Source: Cherax quadricarinatus (lineage: Eukaryota; Arthropoda; Malacostraca; Decapoda; Parastacidae). From it: 64,000 nt of DNA. The DNA lies in contig NC_091323.1 of assembly GCF_038502225.1 (NCBI RefSeq), positions 27,977,345 through 28,041,344 of the forward strand. The letters run 5' to 3'. Shown in pieces: positions 41,430 through 52,934 of the stretch. The stretch's first letter is position 1. Every line of letters starts with the position of its first letter. Under the pieces are notes generated by a model. The model was not told where the DNA came from and ran no database searches. It saw only the letters and a program-made list of their open reading frames with translations. Both the position numbers and the translations under genes were made by a program.

Positions 41430-43262
41430 TCTCTGAACTACTTACTGCCCTGCACTCCCGTTCTCTGGACTACTTACTGTACTTCCCGTTCTCTGGACTA
41501 CTTACTGTCCTGCACTCCCGTTCTCTGAACTAATTACTGTCCTGCACTCTTGTTCCTTGAACTAATTACTGTCCTGCACTCTTGTTCTCTGAACTAATTA
41601 CTGTCCTGCACTCTTGTTGTTCTCTGAACTACTTACTGTCCTGCACTCTTGTTCTCTGAACTAATTACTGGCCTGCACTCTTGTTCTCTGAACTAATTAC
41701 TGTCCTGCACTCTTGTTCTCTGAACTAATTACTGTCCTGCACTCTTGTTCTCTGAACTAATTACTGTCCTGCACTCTTGTTCTCTGAACTAATTACTGTC
41801 CTGCACTCTTGTTCTCTGAACTAATTACTGTCCTGCACTCTTGTTCTCTGAACTAATTACTGTCCTGCACTCTTGTTGTTCTCTGAACTAATTACTGTCC
41901 TGCACTCTTGTTCTCTGAACTAATTACTGTCCTGCACTCTTGTTCTCTGAACTAATTACTGTCCTGCACTCTTGTTCTCTGAACTAATTACTGTCCTGCA
42001 CTCTTGTTCTCTGAACTACTTACTGTCCTGCACTCTTGTTCTCTGAACTACTTACTGTCCTGCACTCTTGTTCTCTGAACTAATTACTGGCCTGCACTCT
42101 TGTTCTCTGAACTAATTACTGTCCTGCACTCTTGTTCTCTGAACTAATTACTGTCCTGCACTCTTGTTCTCTGAACTAATTACTGTCCTGCACTCTTGTT
42201 CTCTGAACTAATTACTGTCCTGCACTCTTGTTCTCTGAACTAATTACTGTCCTGCACTCTTGTTCTCTGAACTAATTACTGTCCTGCACTCTTGTTCTCT
42301 GAACTAATTACTGTCCTGCACTCTTGTTCTCTGAACTAATTACTGTCCTGCACTCTTGTTGTTCTCTGAACTAATTACTGTCCTGCACTCTTGTTCTCTG
42401 AACTAATTACTGTCCTGCACTCTTGTTCTCTGAACTAATTACTGTCCTGCACTCTTGTTCTCTGAACTAATTACTGTCCTGCACTCTTGTTCTCTGAACT
42501 ACTTACTGTCCTGCACTCTTGTTCTCTGAACTACTTACTGTCCTGCACTCTTGTTCTCTGAACTAATTACTGGCCTGCACTCTTGTTCTCTGAACTAATT
42601 ACTGTCCTGCACTCTTGTTCTCTGAACTAATTACTGTCCTGCACTCTTGTTCTCTGAACTAATTACTGTCCTGCACTCTTGTTCTCTGAACTAATTACTG
42701 TCCTGCACTCTTGTTCTCTGAACTAATTACTGTCCTGCACTCTTGTTCTCTGAACTAATTACTGTCCTGCACTCTTGTTCTCTGAACTAATTACTGTCCT
42801 GCACTCTTGTTGTTCTCTGAACTAATTACTGTCCTGCACTCTTGTTCTCTGAACTAATTACTGTCCTGCACTCTTGTTCTCTGAACTAATTACTGTCCTG
42901 CACTCTTGTTCTCTGAACTAATTACTGTCCTGCACTCTTGTTCTCTGAACTAATTACTGTCCTGCACTCTTGTTCTCTGAACTAATTACTGTCCTGCACT
43001 CTTGTTCTCTGAACTAATTACTGTCCTGCACTCTTGTTCTCTGAACTACTTACTGTCCTGCACTCTTGTTCTCTGAACTACTTACTGTCCTGCACTCTTG
43101 TTCTCTGAACTAATTACTGTCCTGCACTCTTGTTCTCTGAACTACTTACTGCCCTGCATTCTTGTTCTCTAAACTACTTACTGTCTTGCACTCTTCTCTG
43201 AACTACTTACTGTCCTGCACTCTTGTTCTCTAAACTACTTACTGTCCTGAACTCGTGTCCTC
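41430..43262 (+). repeat. 32-bp minisatellite, about 57 copies, with HOR
   Basis: Unit ttctctgaactaattactgt, cctgcactcttg. Marker variants recur in fixed order: a 35-bp gttgtt unit, then plain units, two 'actacttact' units, then a 'tactggcc' unit. The gttgtt markers near 41,872, 42,357 and 42,808 are 14-15 units apart, giving a higher-order repeat of about 450-485 bp. The first units (ctccc, cttcccg) and last units are diverged. Confidence 0.95.
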
Positions 43263-43382
43263 TGAGCGGTGTTGGTTATGCTGAAAGCTCCACAGATGTC
43301 CATAATAAGCATGCCTTAATAAAACATCGTTTATTCTACAGAACCTCTAATTCTCGCCTTTTTTTGTTAATGTCCCTCCATT

Positions 43383-44356
43383 GATGATGGTGTGTGATGC
43401 AGGTGTACCAGTGTTTTCCTTGGTACAAGACTCTAGTCACATTAATAATGGTGTGTGATACAGGTGTACCGGTGTTTTCCTTGGTACAAGACTCTAGTCA
43501 CATTAATAATGGTGTGTGATACAGGTGTACCGGTGTTTTCCTTGGTACAAGACTCTAGTCACATTAATAATGGTGTGTGATACAGGTGTACCAGTGTTTT
43601 CCTTGGTACAAGACTCTAGTCACATTAATAATGGTGTGTGATACAGGTGTACCAGTGTCTTCCTTGGTACAAGACTCTAGTCACATTAATAATGGTGTGT
43701 GATGTAGGTGTACCAGTGTCTTCCTTGGTACAAGACACTAGTCACAGTGATGGTGGTGTGTGATGTAGGTGTACCAGTGTCTTCCTTGGTACAAGACACT
43801 AGTCACAGTGATGGTGGTGTGTGATGTAGGTGTACCAGTGTCTTCCTTGGTACAAGACACTAGTCACAGTGATGGTGGTGTGTGATGTAGGTGTACCAGT
43901 GTCTTCCTTGGTACAAGACACTAGTCACAGTGATGGTGGTGTGTGATGTAGGTGTACCAGTGTCTTCCTTGGTACAAGACACTAGTCACAGTGATGGTGG
44001 TGTGTGATGTAGGTGTACCAGTGTCTTCCTTGGTACAAGACACTAGTCACAGTGATGGTGGTGTGTGATGTAGGTGTACCAGTGTCTTCCTTGGTACAAG
44101 ACACTAGTCACAGTGATGGTGGTGTGTGATGTAGGTGTACCAGTGTCTTCCTTGGTACAAGAAACTAGTCATAGTGATGGTGGTGTGTGATGTAGGTGTA
44201 CCAGTGTCTTCCTTGGTACAAGACACTAGTCACAGTGATGGTGGTGTGTGATGTAGGTGTACCAGTGTCTTCCTTGGTACAAGACACTAGTCACAGTGAT
44301 GGTGGTGTGTGATGTAGGTGTACCAGTGTCTTCCTTAGTACAAGACACTAGTCACT
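43383..44356 (+). repeat. 61-bp minisatellite, about 16 copies
   Basis: Unit gatggtggtgtgtgatgtag, gtgtaccagtgtcttccttg, gtacaagacactagtcacag, t. The first five units form a subfamily (attaataatgg, atacagg, agactctag) and the rest another (gatggtgg, atgtagg, agacactag), with a sharp switch at about 43,690-43,740. Confidence 0.96.
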
Positions 44357-44861
44357 CTTAATATTTCAAAATTATTTACCCAGAAGTGTTAACATTACAC
44401 GAATATTGTGTCTGACGAATCTTGCACTTAAGGAACATCACACCTGCACTTGCTGACCACACTTCCACTTGTTTTGGCTGAACCTTGCACTTGCTGAACC
44501 TGGATTTCACAAAGCAGTAAAAATGCAGGTATATTGATAGTGGATATAAATTGCATAATGCTTTGTTGGAGTGTAGAGAGGAGACATTATCGTAGTGTGG
44601 TTTTATATGGTAAGATTTCCCATATATTTACTTTATATACAAGTTGACTGTTATATAGACTTTCCAGTTAACTTTGGGAGGAGCTGTTGTATCAGTCTAT
44701 ACCAGTTAAGTTACGGAAATATCTAATATAAATGCAAATCAGATTATAGCGCGATACAACGGCATATACTCTCTATACATGCTTTATATTAGCGGTATAT
44801 CTGCGTATGTTTAGTATGCTTGGCACAAGGGTATACTTAGTGGCGTAATAGTAAACTCAGC
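44357..44861. other. Unassigned spacer
   Basis: Contains a few cttgcacttgctgaacctgg-like duplicated words at 44,430-44,510. AT-rich beyond. No gene. Confidence 0.4.
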
Positions 44862-47358
44862 GTGATACGTGGTGCTGGTCTGAGCTGTATTGTGAGAGCT
44901 GGTGTAGTTGTGGCCATTGTTGTGAGAGCTGGTGTAGTTGTGGTCATTGTTGTGAGAGCAGGTGTAGTTGTGGTTATTGTTGTGAGAGCAGGTGTAGTTG
45001 TGGTCATTGTTGTGAGAGCTGGTGTAGTTGTGGTCATTGTTGTGAGAGCAGGTGTAGTTGTGGTCATTGTTGTGAGAGCTGGTGTAGTTGTGGTTAGTGT
45101 TGTGAGAGCTGGTGTAGTTGTGGTTAGTGTTGTGAGAGCTGGTGTAGTTGTGGTCAGTTGTGAGAGCAGGTGTAGTTGTGGTCAGTGTTGTGAGAGCTGG
45201 TGTAGTTGTGGTCAGTGTTGTGAGAGCTGGTGTAGTTGTGGTCAGTGTTGTGAGAGCTGGTGTAGTTGTGGTTAGTGTTGTGAGAGCTGGTGTAGTTGTG
45301 GTCAGTGTTGTGAGAGCTGGTGTAGTTGTGGTTAGTGTTGTGAGAGCTGGTGTAGTTGTGGTCAGTGTTGTGAGAGCTGGTGTAGTTGTGGTTAGTGTTG
45401 TGAGAGCTGGTGTAGTTGTAGTTAGTGTTGTGAGAGCTGGTGTAGTTGTGGTCAGTGTTGTGAGAGCTGGTGTAGTTGTAGTTAGTGTTGTTAGATCTGG
45501 TGTAGTTGTGGTCAGTGTTGTGAGAGCTGGAGTAGTTGTAGTTAGTGTTGTGAGAGCTGGTGTAGTTGTGGTCAGTGTTGTGAGAGCTGGAGTAGTTGTA
45601 GTTAGTGTTGTGAGAGCTGGTGTAGTTGTGGTCAGTGTTGTGAGAGCTGGTGTAGTTGTAGTTAGTGTTGTGAGAGCTGGTGTAGTTGTGGTCAGTGTTG
45701 TGAGAGCTGGTGTAGTTGTAGTTAGTGTTGTGAGAGCTGGTGTAGTTGTGGTCAGTGTTGTGAGAGCTGGAGTAGTTGTGGTTAGTGTTGTGAGAGCTGG
45801 TGTAGTTGTGGTTAGTGTTGTGAGAGCTGGTGCAGTTGTGGTCAGTGTTGTGAGAGCTGGAGTAGTTGTGGTCAGTGTTGTGAGAGCTGGTGTAGTTGTG
45901 GTCAGTGTTGTGAGAGCTGGTACAGTTGTGGTCAGTGTTGTGAGAGCTGGTGTAGTTGTGGTTAGTGTTGTGAGAGCTGGTGTAGTTGTGGTCAGTGTTG
46001 TGAGAGCTGGTGTAGTTGTGGTTAGTGTTGTGAGAGATGGTGTTGTTGTAGTCAGTTGTGAGAGCTGATGTAGTTGTGGTCAGTGTTGTGAGAGCTGGTG
46101 TAGTTGTGGTTAGTGTTGTGAGAGCTGGTGTAGTTGTAGTCAGTTGTGAGAGCTGATGTAGTTGTGGTCAGTGTTGTGAGAGCTGGTGTAGTTGTGGTCA
46201 GTGTTGTGAGAGCTGGTGTAGTTGTGGTTAGTGTTGTGAGAGATGGTGTAGTTGTAGTCAGTTGTGAGAGCTGATGTAGTTGTGGTCAGTGTTGTGAGAG
46301 CTGATGTAGTTGTGGTCAGTGTTGTGAGAGCTGGTGTAGTTGTGGTTAGTGTTGTGAGAGCTGGTGTAGTTGTGGTCAGTGTTGTGAGAGCTGGTGTAGT
46401 TGTGGTCAGTGTTGTGAGAGCTGGTGTAGTTGTAGTTAGTGTTGTGAGAGCTGATGTAGTTGTGGTCAGTGTTGTGAGAGCTGGTGTAGTTGTAGTTAGT
46501 GTTGTGAGAGCTGATGTAGTTGTGGTTAGTGTTGTGAGAGCTGATGTAGTTGTGGTCAGTGTTGTGAGAGCTGGTGTAGTTGTGGTCAGTGTTGTGAGAG
46601 CTGGTGTAGTTGTAGTTAGTGTTGTGAGAGCAGTTGTGGTCAGTGTTGTGAGAGCTGTGGTTAGTGAGAGCTGTGTAGTTGGTTAGTGTTGTGAGAGCTG
46701 GTGTAGTTGTGGTCAGTGTTGTGAGAGCTGTTGTGAGAGCTGATGTTTGGTGGTTAGTGTTGTGAGAGTTGGTGTAGTTGTGGTCAGTGTTGTGAGAGCT
46801 GGTGTAGTTGTGGTCAGTGTTGTGAGAGCTGGTGTAGTTGTGGTCAGTGTTGTGAGAGCTGGTGTAGTTGTGGTCAGTGTTGTGAGAGCTGGTGTAGTTG
46901 TGGTCAGTGTTGTGAGAGCTGGTGTAGTTGTGGTCAGTGTTGTGAGAGCTGGTGTAGTTGTGGTCAGTGTTGTGAGAGCTGATGTAGTTGTGGTCAGTGT
47001 TGTGAGAGCTGGTGTAGTTGTGGTCAGTGTTGTGAGAGCTGGTGTAGTTGTGGTCAGTGTTGTGAGAGCTGGTGTAGTTGTGGTCAGTGTTGTGAGAGCT
47101 GGTGTAGTTGTGGTCAGTGTTGTGAGAGCTGGTGTAGTTGTGGTCAGTGTTGTGAGAGCTGGTGTAGTTGTGGTTAGTGTTGTGAGAGCTGGTGTAGTTG
47201 TGGTCAGTGTTGTGAGAGTTGGTGTAGTTGTGGTTAGTCTTGTGAGAGCTGGTGTAGTTATGGTCAGTGTTGTGAGAGTTGGTGTAGTTGTGGTTAGTCT
47301 TGTGAGAGCTGGTGTAGTTATGGTCAGTGTTGTGAGAGCTGGTGTAGTTGTGGTCAGT
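44862..47358 (+). repeat. 30-bp minisatellite, about 80 copies
   Basis: Unit ttgtgagagctggtgtagtt, gtggtcagtg. Sub-blocks: g(t/c)cattg type (44.9-45.1 kb), an alternating two-unit (60-bp) pattern of gtggtcagtg and gtagttagtg at about 45.4-45.8 kb, short units at 46,051, 46,139 and 46,257, and a uniform block at 46.8-47.2 kb. Frames such as VVSVVRAGVV (plus) and LTTTTPALTT (minus) reach 306 codons only because 30 is a multiple of three. Confidence 0.96.
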
Positions 47359-48529
47359 ACCACCTGCTGCTGGAACCGTCTTCCTCCCTTTTTTTCACTT
47401 TACTCACAAAACTATGCTCTGATGCCTTTTTGTTAAAAAGGAAAGATAAACTAAAAGAAAGTTGAGCTGGAAAGTTGATAAAACAGAACGAAGAAAAAAG
47501 CAAGGAAAAAATAAAGATGGCGTATGTGGCCACCTGTCTTGATAAACCATCATTCCTGGCTCGTGTAGTGGTGTACAGTTACATACTACTACTAGTTACC
47601 TCTCATTATATGGGTGGAGATCCACCTCGAAAAATACTGTAATATTCCCTTCAACGCCACACATGCCTCGCGGACTGCTACGTAACTCTGTGATAAACCA
47701 CATAGGTTAGTGTTGATCTAACCTGGTGAACTCTTAATAATGTACACTGACATAATCATCTCAGAAGGATTTTAGTTCTTATTCCTGGGAGTAGTCTGGC
47801 AATATTCCTTTTCTTGTGTTACTTGCGATCAAATGTAGCCGCTTTCGGCTAGCCATGATGAGTTCATATGGTTGGCAATCCGCATTGTCGCCACCGGCGC
47901 CAAAAGCTTTACAGACAGGCTGCAGGTTCTTCTCTTGCCTGCGTGCTGGTAATTTCAGATCAGTATCGTTGTTACAGTAGCCTCTTGCTAGCTCCAGGCT
48001 TTGCACCGTGCACTCTGACTTTTCAAGCTATTCTTGTGTTAACTGTACCCGATTTTTTCTCTGATGTAAAAAAAAATACAACTGCATTTCTGCACTTGAA
48101 TAGAACTTAACGAGTTGAACAACACAAAAAAACTTCAAGAGAATCTCGCGCGAGCATCATCCACAAGACAGGAAAGATGTCTTCACCTAAGGTAAGATCC
48201 AGCATCCGTTTTATAAACATAATGCGTTATATTGTTAATGTCAGGTAAATATAATGTGCTAAACCCTCACCATTATAAAAATAACGTCAAAATATTAAAC
48301 AAATTATTGTACGTATGAAAAACACTTTGCTGCATACAATGGCATGAAAGAGTTTGTGTTCAGGTAATAGGTATTAACATGTTTTCAAATCTGGCCACTA
48401 TATTTGTGTTTAAAATGCATGGTGACTTTCTGTTATCCATCACCATTTGTTTCAAAATAGATATTCGTTATATTTACCATGAACATCTTGCTACGTAGGT
48501 TATATACAACGTGAGTGTTATAACACAAG
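47359..48529. other. Spacer with a possible first coding exon
   Basis: Largest stretch in the right half without repeats. At 48,177 ATGTCTTCACCTAAG is followed by gtaag, giving a Met-Ser-Ser-Pro-Lys exon end with a consensus 5' splice site. The preceding segment (48,110-48,176) is AT-rich, then cgcgcgagc. No acceptor or second exon identified, and the next 1.4 kb is a minisatellite. This is a lead, not a gene call. Confidence 0.15.
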
Positions 48530-49930
48530 TTATATATATAACATGAACATTTTAACACGTACGTATACCATGAGCACCTTAAGACATGTTATATGTAACA
48601 TGAGCACCTGAAGACATGATGTATGTAACATGAGCATCTTAAGACATGTTATATGTAACATGAGCATCTTAAGACATGTTATATGTAACATGAGCATCTT
48701 AAGACATGTTATATGTAACATGAGCATCTTAAGACATGTTATATGTAACATGAGCATCTTAAGACATGTTATATGTAACATGAGCATCTTAAGACATGTT
48801 ATATGTAACATGAGCACCTGAAGACATGATGTATGTAACATGAGCACCTTAAGACATGTTATATGTAACATGAGCACCTTAAGACATGTTGTGTGTAACA
48901 TGAGCACCTTAAGACATGTTATATGTAACATGAGCATCTTAATACATGTTGTATGTAACATGAGAATCTTAAGAGATGTTATATGTAACATGAGCACCTT
49001 AAGACATGTTATATGTAACATGAGCATCTTAATACATGTTGTATGTAACATGAGAATCTTAAGACATGTTGTGTGTAACATGAGCACCTTAAGACATGTT
49101 ATATGTAACATGAGCATCTTAAGACATGTTATATGTAACATGAGCATCTTAAGACATGTTATATGTAACATGAGCATCTTAAGACATGTTATATGTAACA
49201 TGAGCATCTTAAGACATGTTATATGTAACATGAGCATCTTAAGACATGTTATATGTAACATGAGCATCTTAAGACATGTTATATGTAACATGAGCACCTT
49301 AAGACATGTTATATGTAACATGAGCACCTTAAGACATGTTATGTAACATGAGCACCTTAAGACATGTTATATGTAACATGAGCACCTTAAGACATGTTAT
49401 ATGTAACATGAGCATCTTAAGACATGTTATGTAACATGAGCATCTTAAGACATGTTATGTAACATGAGCATCTTAAGACATGTTATGTAACATGAGCACC
49501 TTAAGACATGTTATATGTAACATGAGCACCTTAAGACATGTTATATGTAACATGAGCATCTTAAGGCATGTTATATGTAACATGAGCATCTTAAGACATG
49601 TTATATGTAACATGAGAATCTTAAGACATGTTATATGTAACATGAGCAACTTAAGACATGTTATATGTAACATGAGCATCTTAAGACATGTTATATGTAA
49701 CATGAGCATCTTAAGACATGTTATATTTAACATGAGCATCTTAAGACATGTTGTGTGTAACATGAGCATCTTAAGACATGTATATAACATGAACATCTAA
49801 AGACATGTTATATATAACATGAACATCTTAAAGACATGTTATATATAACATGAACATCTTAAAGACATGTTATATATAACATGAACATCTTAAAGACATG
49901 TTATATATAACATGAACATCTTAAAGACAC
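48530..49930 (+). repeat. 30-bp minisatellite, about 46 copies
   Basis: Unit catgagcatcttaagacatg, ttatatgtaa. Variants: agcacc for agcatc; 26-bp units (gttatgtaacatg) clustered at 49,340-49,500; 31-bp end units with cttaaagaca (49,795-49,930). The unit contains partial dyads (acatgttatatgtaacatg). Open frames on both strands follow from the 30-bp period. Confidence 0.96.
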
Positions 49931-50149
49931 ACTTGACAACGTAGTTCAGTGCCTTGGTTCACTTATAATTTACATTATCTATATGTCTGATATTTATGTA
50001 ATTAAAATCCACCTAATACGTCGTTCCAGAATTTTCAGTTCCCCCCCCCCCACCAGCATCTTTCTTTCTGTGCAGTATTTGCAGTGGAAACTGACAACAC
50101 TGCAACTGAGAGTGATCATGAACCTCCAGCCATCATGGGGGGTATTCCT

Positions 50150-50255
50150 CACCATCTCGGATGTGTCTTTTTGTGGTGTTCCGAGGATCAGCGCCCCCGC
50201 AGCACGGTCCCTGACCAACAAACCTCTCGGTGGTTGACTTGATCAACTACACTAT
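50150..50255 (-). repeat. LINE-B 3' tail fragment
   Basis: Plus-strand gtggtgttccgaggatcagc, gcccccgcagcacggtccct, gaccaacaaacctctcggtg, then gacttgatcaac. Confidence 0.6.
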
Positions 50256-50283
50256 ACTCAGAGTTTATTTATAATCATAACCA

Positions 50284-50400
50284 TGACTTTTAAAGAGGTG
50301 GACCAGTAAGCCAGCGAAAGTCCTCGGTCAGATGGCTAAAAGCTCCAGCTGCGGGTCATCATATAACTCGGGAAGCACTTGTCCTCTTTCCTGACAAGTA
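50284..50400 (+). repeat. Dispersed repeat family D, copy 2
   Basis: Partner of 2,437-2,552: gacttttaaagaggtggacc, agtaagccagcgaaag, ctcggtcagatgg, aaaagctccagctgcgggtc, atcatataac, cttgtcctctttcctgacaa. Confidence 0.7.
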
Positions 50401-50404
50401 TTAT

Positions 50405-50480
50405 ACTTACCTGAGCTACTAGGCTGTTGTTGGTAGCCCCACGAGGTCCAACGCATGGACCACAACATGGCTGATCTTGA
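50405..50480 (-). repeat. LINE-B tail fragment (internal part)
   Basis: Plus-strand ttacctgagctactaggctg, ttgttggtagccccacgagg, tccaacgcatggaccacaac, atggctgatc: the inner half of the tail seen at 9,420-9,520. Confidence 0.55.
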
Positions 50481-50812
50481 ATTGCCCTTCGTTCATTTCT
50501 TCGCGCTCTGAAATTTTCAGTGCTTTTTTATGTTTGCTGTTCTCAGTTAGATAACGTTTAGTTAGGTTAAGGTATATTAACGTAGGTTTACGCATAAATA
50601 CTAGACAATAATTGAATATAAAGAAAAAAAAGCGGGTTACTTTTGGCAGTAGAGAGCTCACTGTAAAATTTCATGCGTCTGCTTTTTTCCCACTCGAACG
50701 CAAAAAAAAAAATAATAATAAATAAATAAATGGAGGGTAGGGTGCAGGATGAGGCTGCTGTGTCATACATAGTTACTTATCCCTGGAGATCATATTATTT
50801 ATGATATACGAC

Positions 50813-50907
50813 AAGTTGGTGAATAAGACACATGTTCAACATTTGAGTATCGTTCTTCGGCAAGAGATACTAAAAGTGTTGCACAGGAGTATATTATTCA
50901 TCAACTA
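50813..50907. mobile_element. Small fold-back element (95 bp)
   Basis: Arms aagttggtgaataagacaca, tgttcaacatttgagtatc and the inverse of tagttgatgaataatatact, cctgtgcaacacttttagta, tc. This is a much shortened member of the family at 37,391, keeping mainly the terminal inverted repeats. Confidence 0.7.
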
Positions 50908-51254
50908 GGTTAAAAGAACAAAGACCCCTCAAGTATTGACTATACGCTCAGTTAACGTGCCCGCACGCCGGCCCAGTACCTGTGATCTTATATACGATAA
51001 AATGCCCTTGGCGACGCACATCTTGTGAATTAATCAGGCATCGTCCTAATTGGTGGGTTTTTGCATCTGCTACATATATAGGTTAACAAACTTTACATAA
51101 TGCAAATGAGCAGTGATGTTGAGATTCGGTATCTGTCTTGAATGAGCGAAGATAAAGGTAACACTCGCTGGCCCTATGCATGGAGGAAAACATTCTTCAT
51201 CACTTTAATATTCAATACTGTAACTAGCTTCTAGACCTGACTGCTTGTAGAGCA
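50908..51254. other. Unassigned spacer
   Basis: No repeat or gene recognised. Confidence 0.4.
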
Positions 51255-51344
51255 TAGCCTTGAATGTTGTGGATTCCAGGGGTTACCCCCATCGCGACTT
51301 GGTCCCAGACTAAGCCTCCTAGTTGATGGCTTGATCAAGTTGCA
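51255..51344 (-). repeat. LINE-B 3' tail fragment
   Basis: Plus-strand ttgtggattccaggggttac, ccccatcgcgacttggtccc, agactaagcctcctagttga, tggcttgatcaag. Confidence 0.55.
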
Positions 51345-51880
51345 TAAAAATATGGAAAGGATCCAAGAAGATCTAGATAGGTTAAAGGCATGGATGGTCA
51401 GACAAATGTTTACTGAAAGAGTTCAGTCTCAACTAAAACAAGATTATAAAACTATGGGAAAATAAAATTGAGACAAATGATAGACCTAGGAGAATTACCA
51501 GTAAGTCTCCAAGAAGGAAATGTATAAGTTCTTTAAGTCAAGTTTCCCATCACCCAGACTGTGGTGCCTACGTGGGACGGCGTGCTATTAGCACCAGCAG
51601 CTTGTTCAATCAGGGACGATGTGCCCAGATGCTTCTTTTTGGGTATTGGGAGGAGCAGATAAAGAAAGCAACCTGGGAGTTAGCATCACGTCAGTTATAT
51701 CACCAAAAGTGCCCATTAAGCGTATAACCTGAGCAGCATATGCATGAATCTAATGTACATAAGATCCAACATACTGTATTCAACACGGTCGTGGAGCCTC
51801 CACCTGATCAAGCACATGTACAGTGAAGGAAACTTACGAAGGTTTGCAACGAAATTGGTAATAGAGGGTGAGTGGGCAGG
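51345..51880 (+). pseudogene. LINE RT fragment (fifth type), degenerate
   Basis: One frame from about 51,352 reads MERIQEDLDRLKAWMVRQMF, matching the 'LQxDLxxLxxW' segment that follows the RT active site in CR1/Jockey-like elements. After frameshifts, ESNLGVSITSVISPKVPIKR at about 51,668 corresponds to the 'DLGVxI-D-' thumb segment, followed by AAYA. Different enough in wording from LINE-A and LINE-B to be another lineage. Stops throughout. Confidence 0.6.
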
Positions 51881-52110
51881 AGGGTAGGCAGCATAGTATG
51901 TATGATGTAGGTGGAAGGGTAGGTAGTAGAGTCTATCATGTGGGCAGGACAGTGTGCATGATGTGGGTGGGTAAGTTCGTCGTATTCCCAGGAGGGGGGT
52001 ACCGCCCCCTCCTCACTTAGGTCAATAGTTATTGGTCACGACACAAGTTTATTAGCTAGCGTGCTCTGAAACCATGAATAAAGCCACCAAGCAGGCATAT
52101 TATACCTGAG

Positions 52111-52410
52111 TGTTGAGCATCCCTCAGACCAGGATGTGTCGTGAAAGTTATCCATGATAGTGTTGAGCATCCCTCAGACCAGGATGTGTCGCGAAAGTTA
52201 TCCATGATAGTGTTGAGCATCCCTCAAGCCTAGATGTGTCGTGAAAGTTATCCATGATAGTGTTGAGCATCCCTCAGACCAGGATGTGATGTGACAGTTA
52301 TCCATGATAATTTTGAGCATCACTCAGACCAGGATGTGACGTGACAGTTATCCATGGTAGTGTTGAGCATCCCTCAGACCAGGATGTGACGTGACAGTTA
52401 TCCATGACAG
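52111..52410 (+). repeat. 50-bp minisatellite, 6 copies
   Basis: Copies start at 52,111, 52,161, 52,211, 52,261, 52,311 and 52,361 (tgttgagcatccctcagacc, aggatgtgtcgtgaaagtta, tccatgatag). The last three carry the gtgacag variant. Confidence 0.96.
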
Positions 52411-52763
52411 TGATGAGTTTCCCCTCACAGCTACAGAAGCGAATCGTCCATATCTTATTTTCTGCTCAAAAAAAAAAAATCCTCTCGAAACAGAGCGATA
52501 CGCCCCTCGCTGCCAGATAATGAGTTTCGTTATCTGGAAATTATGCGGAAACGTAGCTGAATATGCGTTAAATTTAACCTAATCTTACTGGGCATGACAT
52601 AGTGTTAATGTTAACGAAGGATAATTCGTGCGAAGTTGATAATTCCAGTTGGAGAGCAAGTTGATTACAGAAGTTATTGACGTCGAGTTCAGAGCTTAGT
52701 AGTGTTCTCGAAATAGATCACAGGTATGTCACGGGTAGGTTCAGGATGTACATGGGAGTACAT

Positions 52764-52928
52764 GCTCAGTAATAACCCAGATAGAGACAGAAACTCGAGA
52801 GTTTGATTGATCTGTATATTTCGACTTCCCTCTGGGATCCTCTTCAGCAGAAGATCCCAGAAGGGAGTCGATATATACAGATCAATCAATCTCCTCAGTT
52901 TCTGTCTTCCTGTGGGTTATTATTGAGC
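52764..52928. mobile_element. Long imperfect palindrome (about 80-bp arms)
   Basis: Left gctcagtaataaccc, gagacagaaact, gattgatctgtatatttcga and ctgggatcctctt pair with right agaagatcccag, tcgatatatacagatcaatc, agtttctgtc and gggttattattgagc. The arms meet almost without a loop near 52,846. No relation to the 37.4-kb fold-back family, so a separate fold-back or MITE type. Confidence 0.85.
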
Positions 52929-52934
52929 ACTGAC

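Noticed and set aside
44862..47436. Valine/arginine-rich and threonine/proline-rich frames (up to 306 codons) as repeat proteins or mucin-like genes
   Set aside because: 30-bp units divisible by three produce them automatically; no start context, signal peptide, or non-repeat domain at either end.
48520..49930. CRISPR array (30-bp direct repeats)
   Set aside because: Repeats are contiguous with no unique spacers, no cas genes, and the context is eukaryotic.
50500..50600. Arthropod telomeric TTAGG repeat
   Set aside because: Only isolated ttaggtta words; no tandem TTAGG run anywhere in the window.
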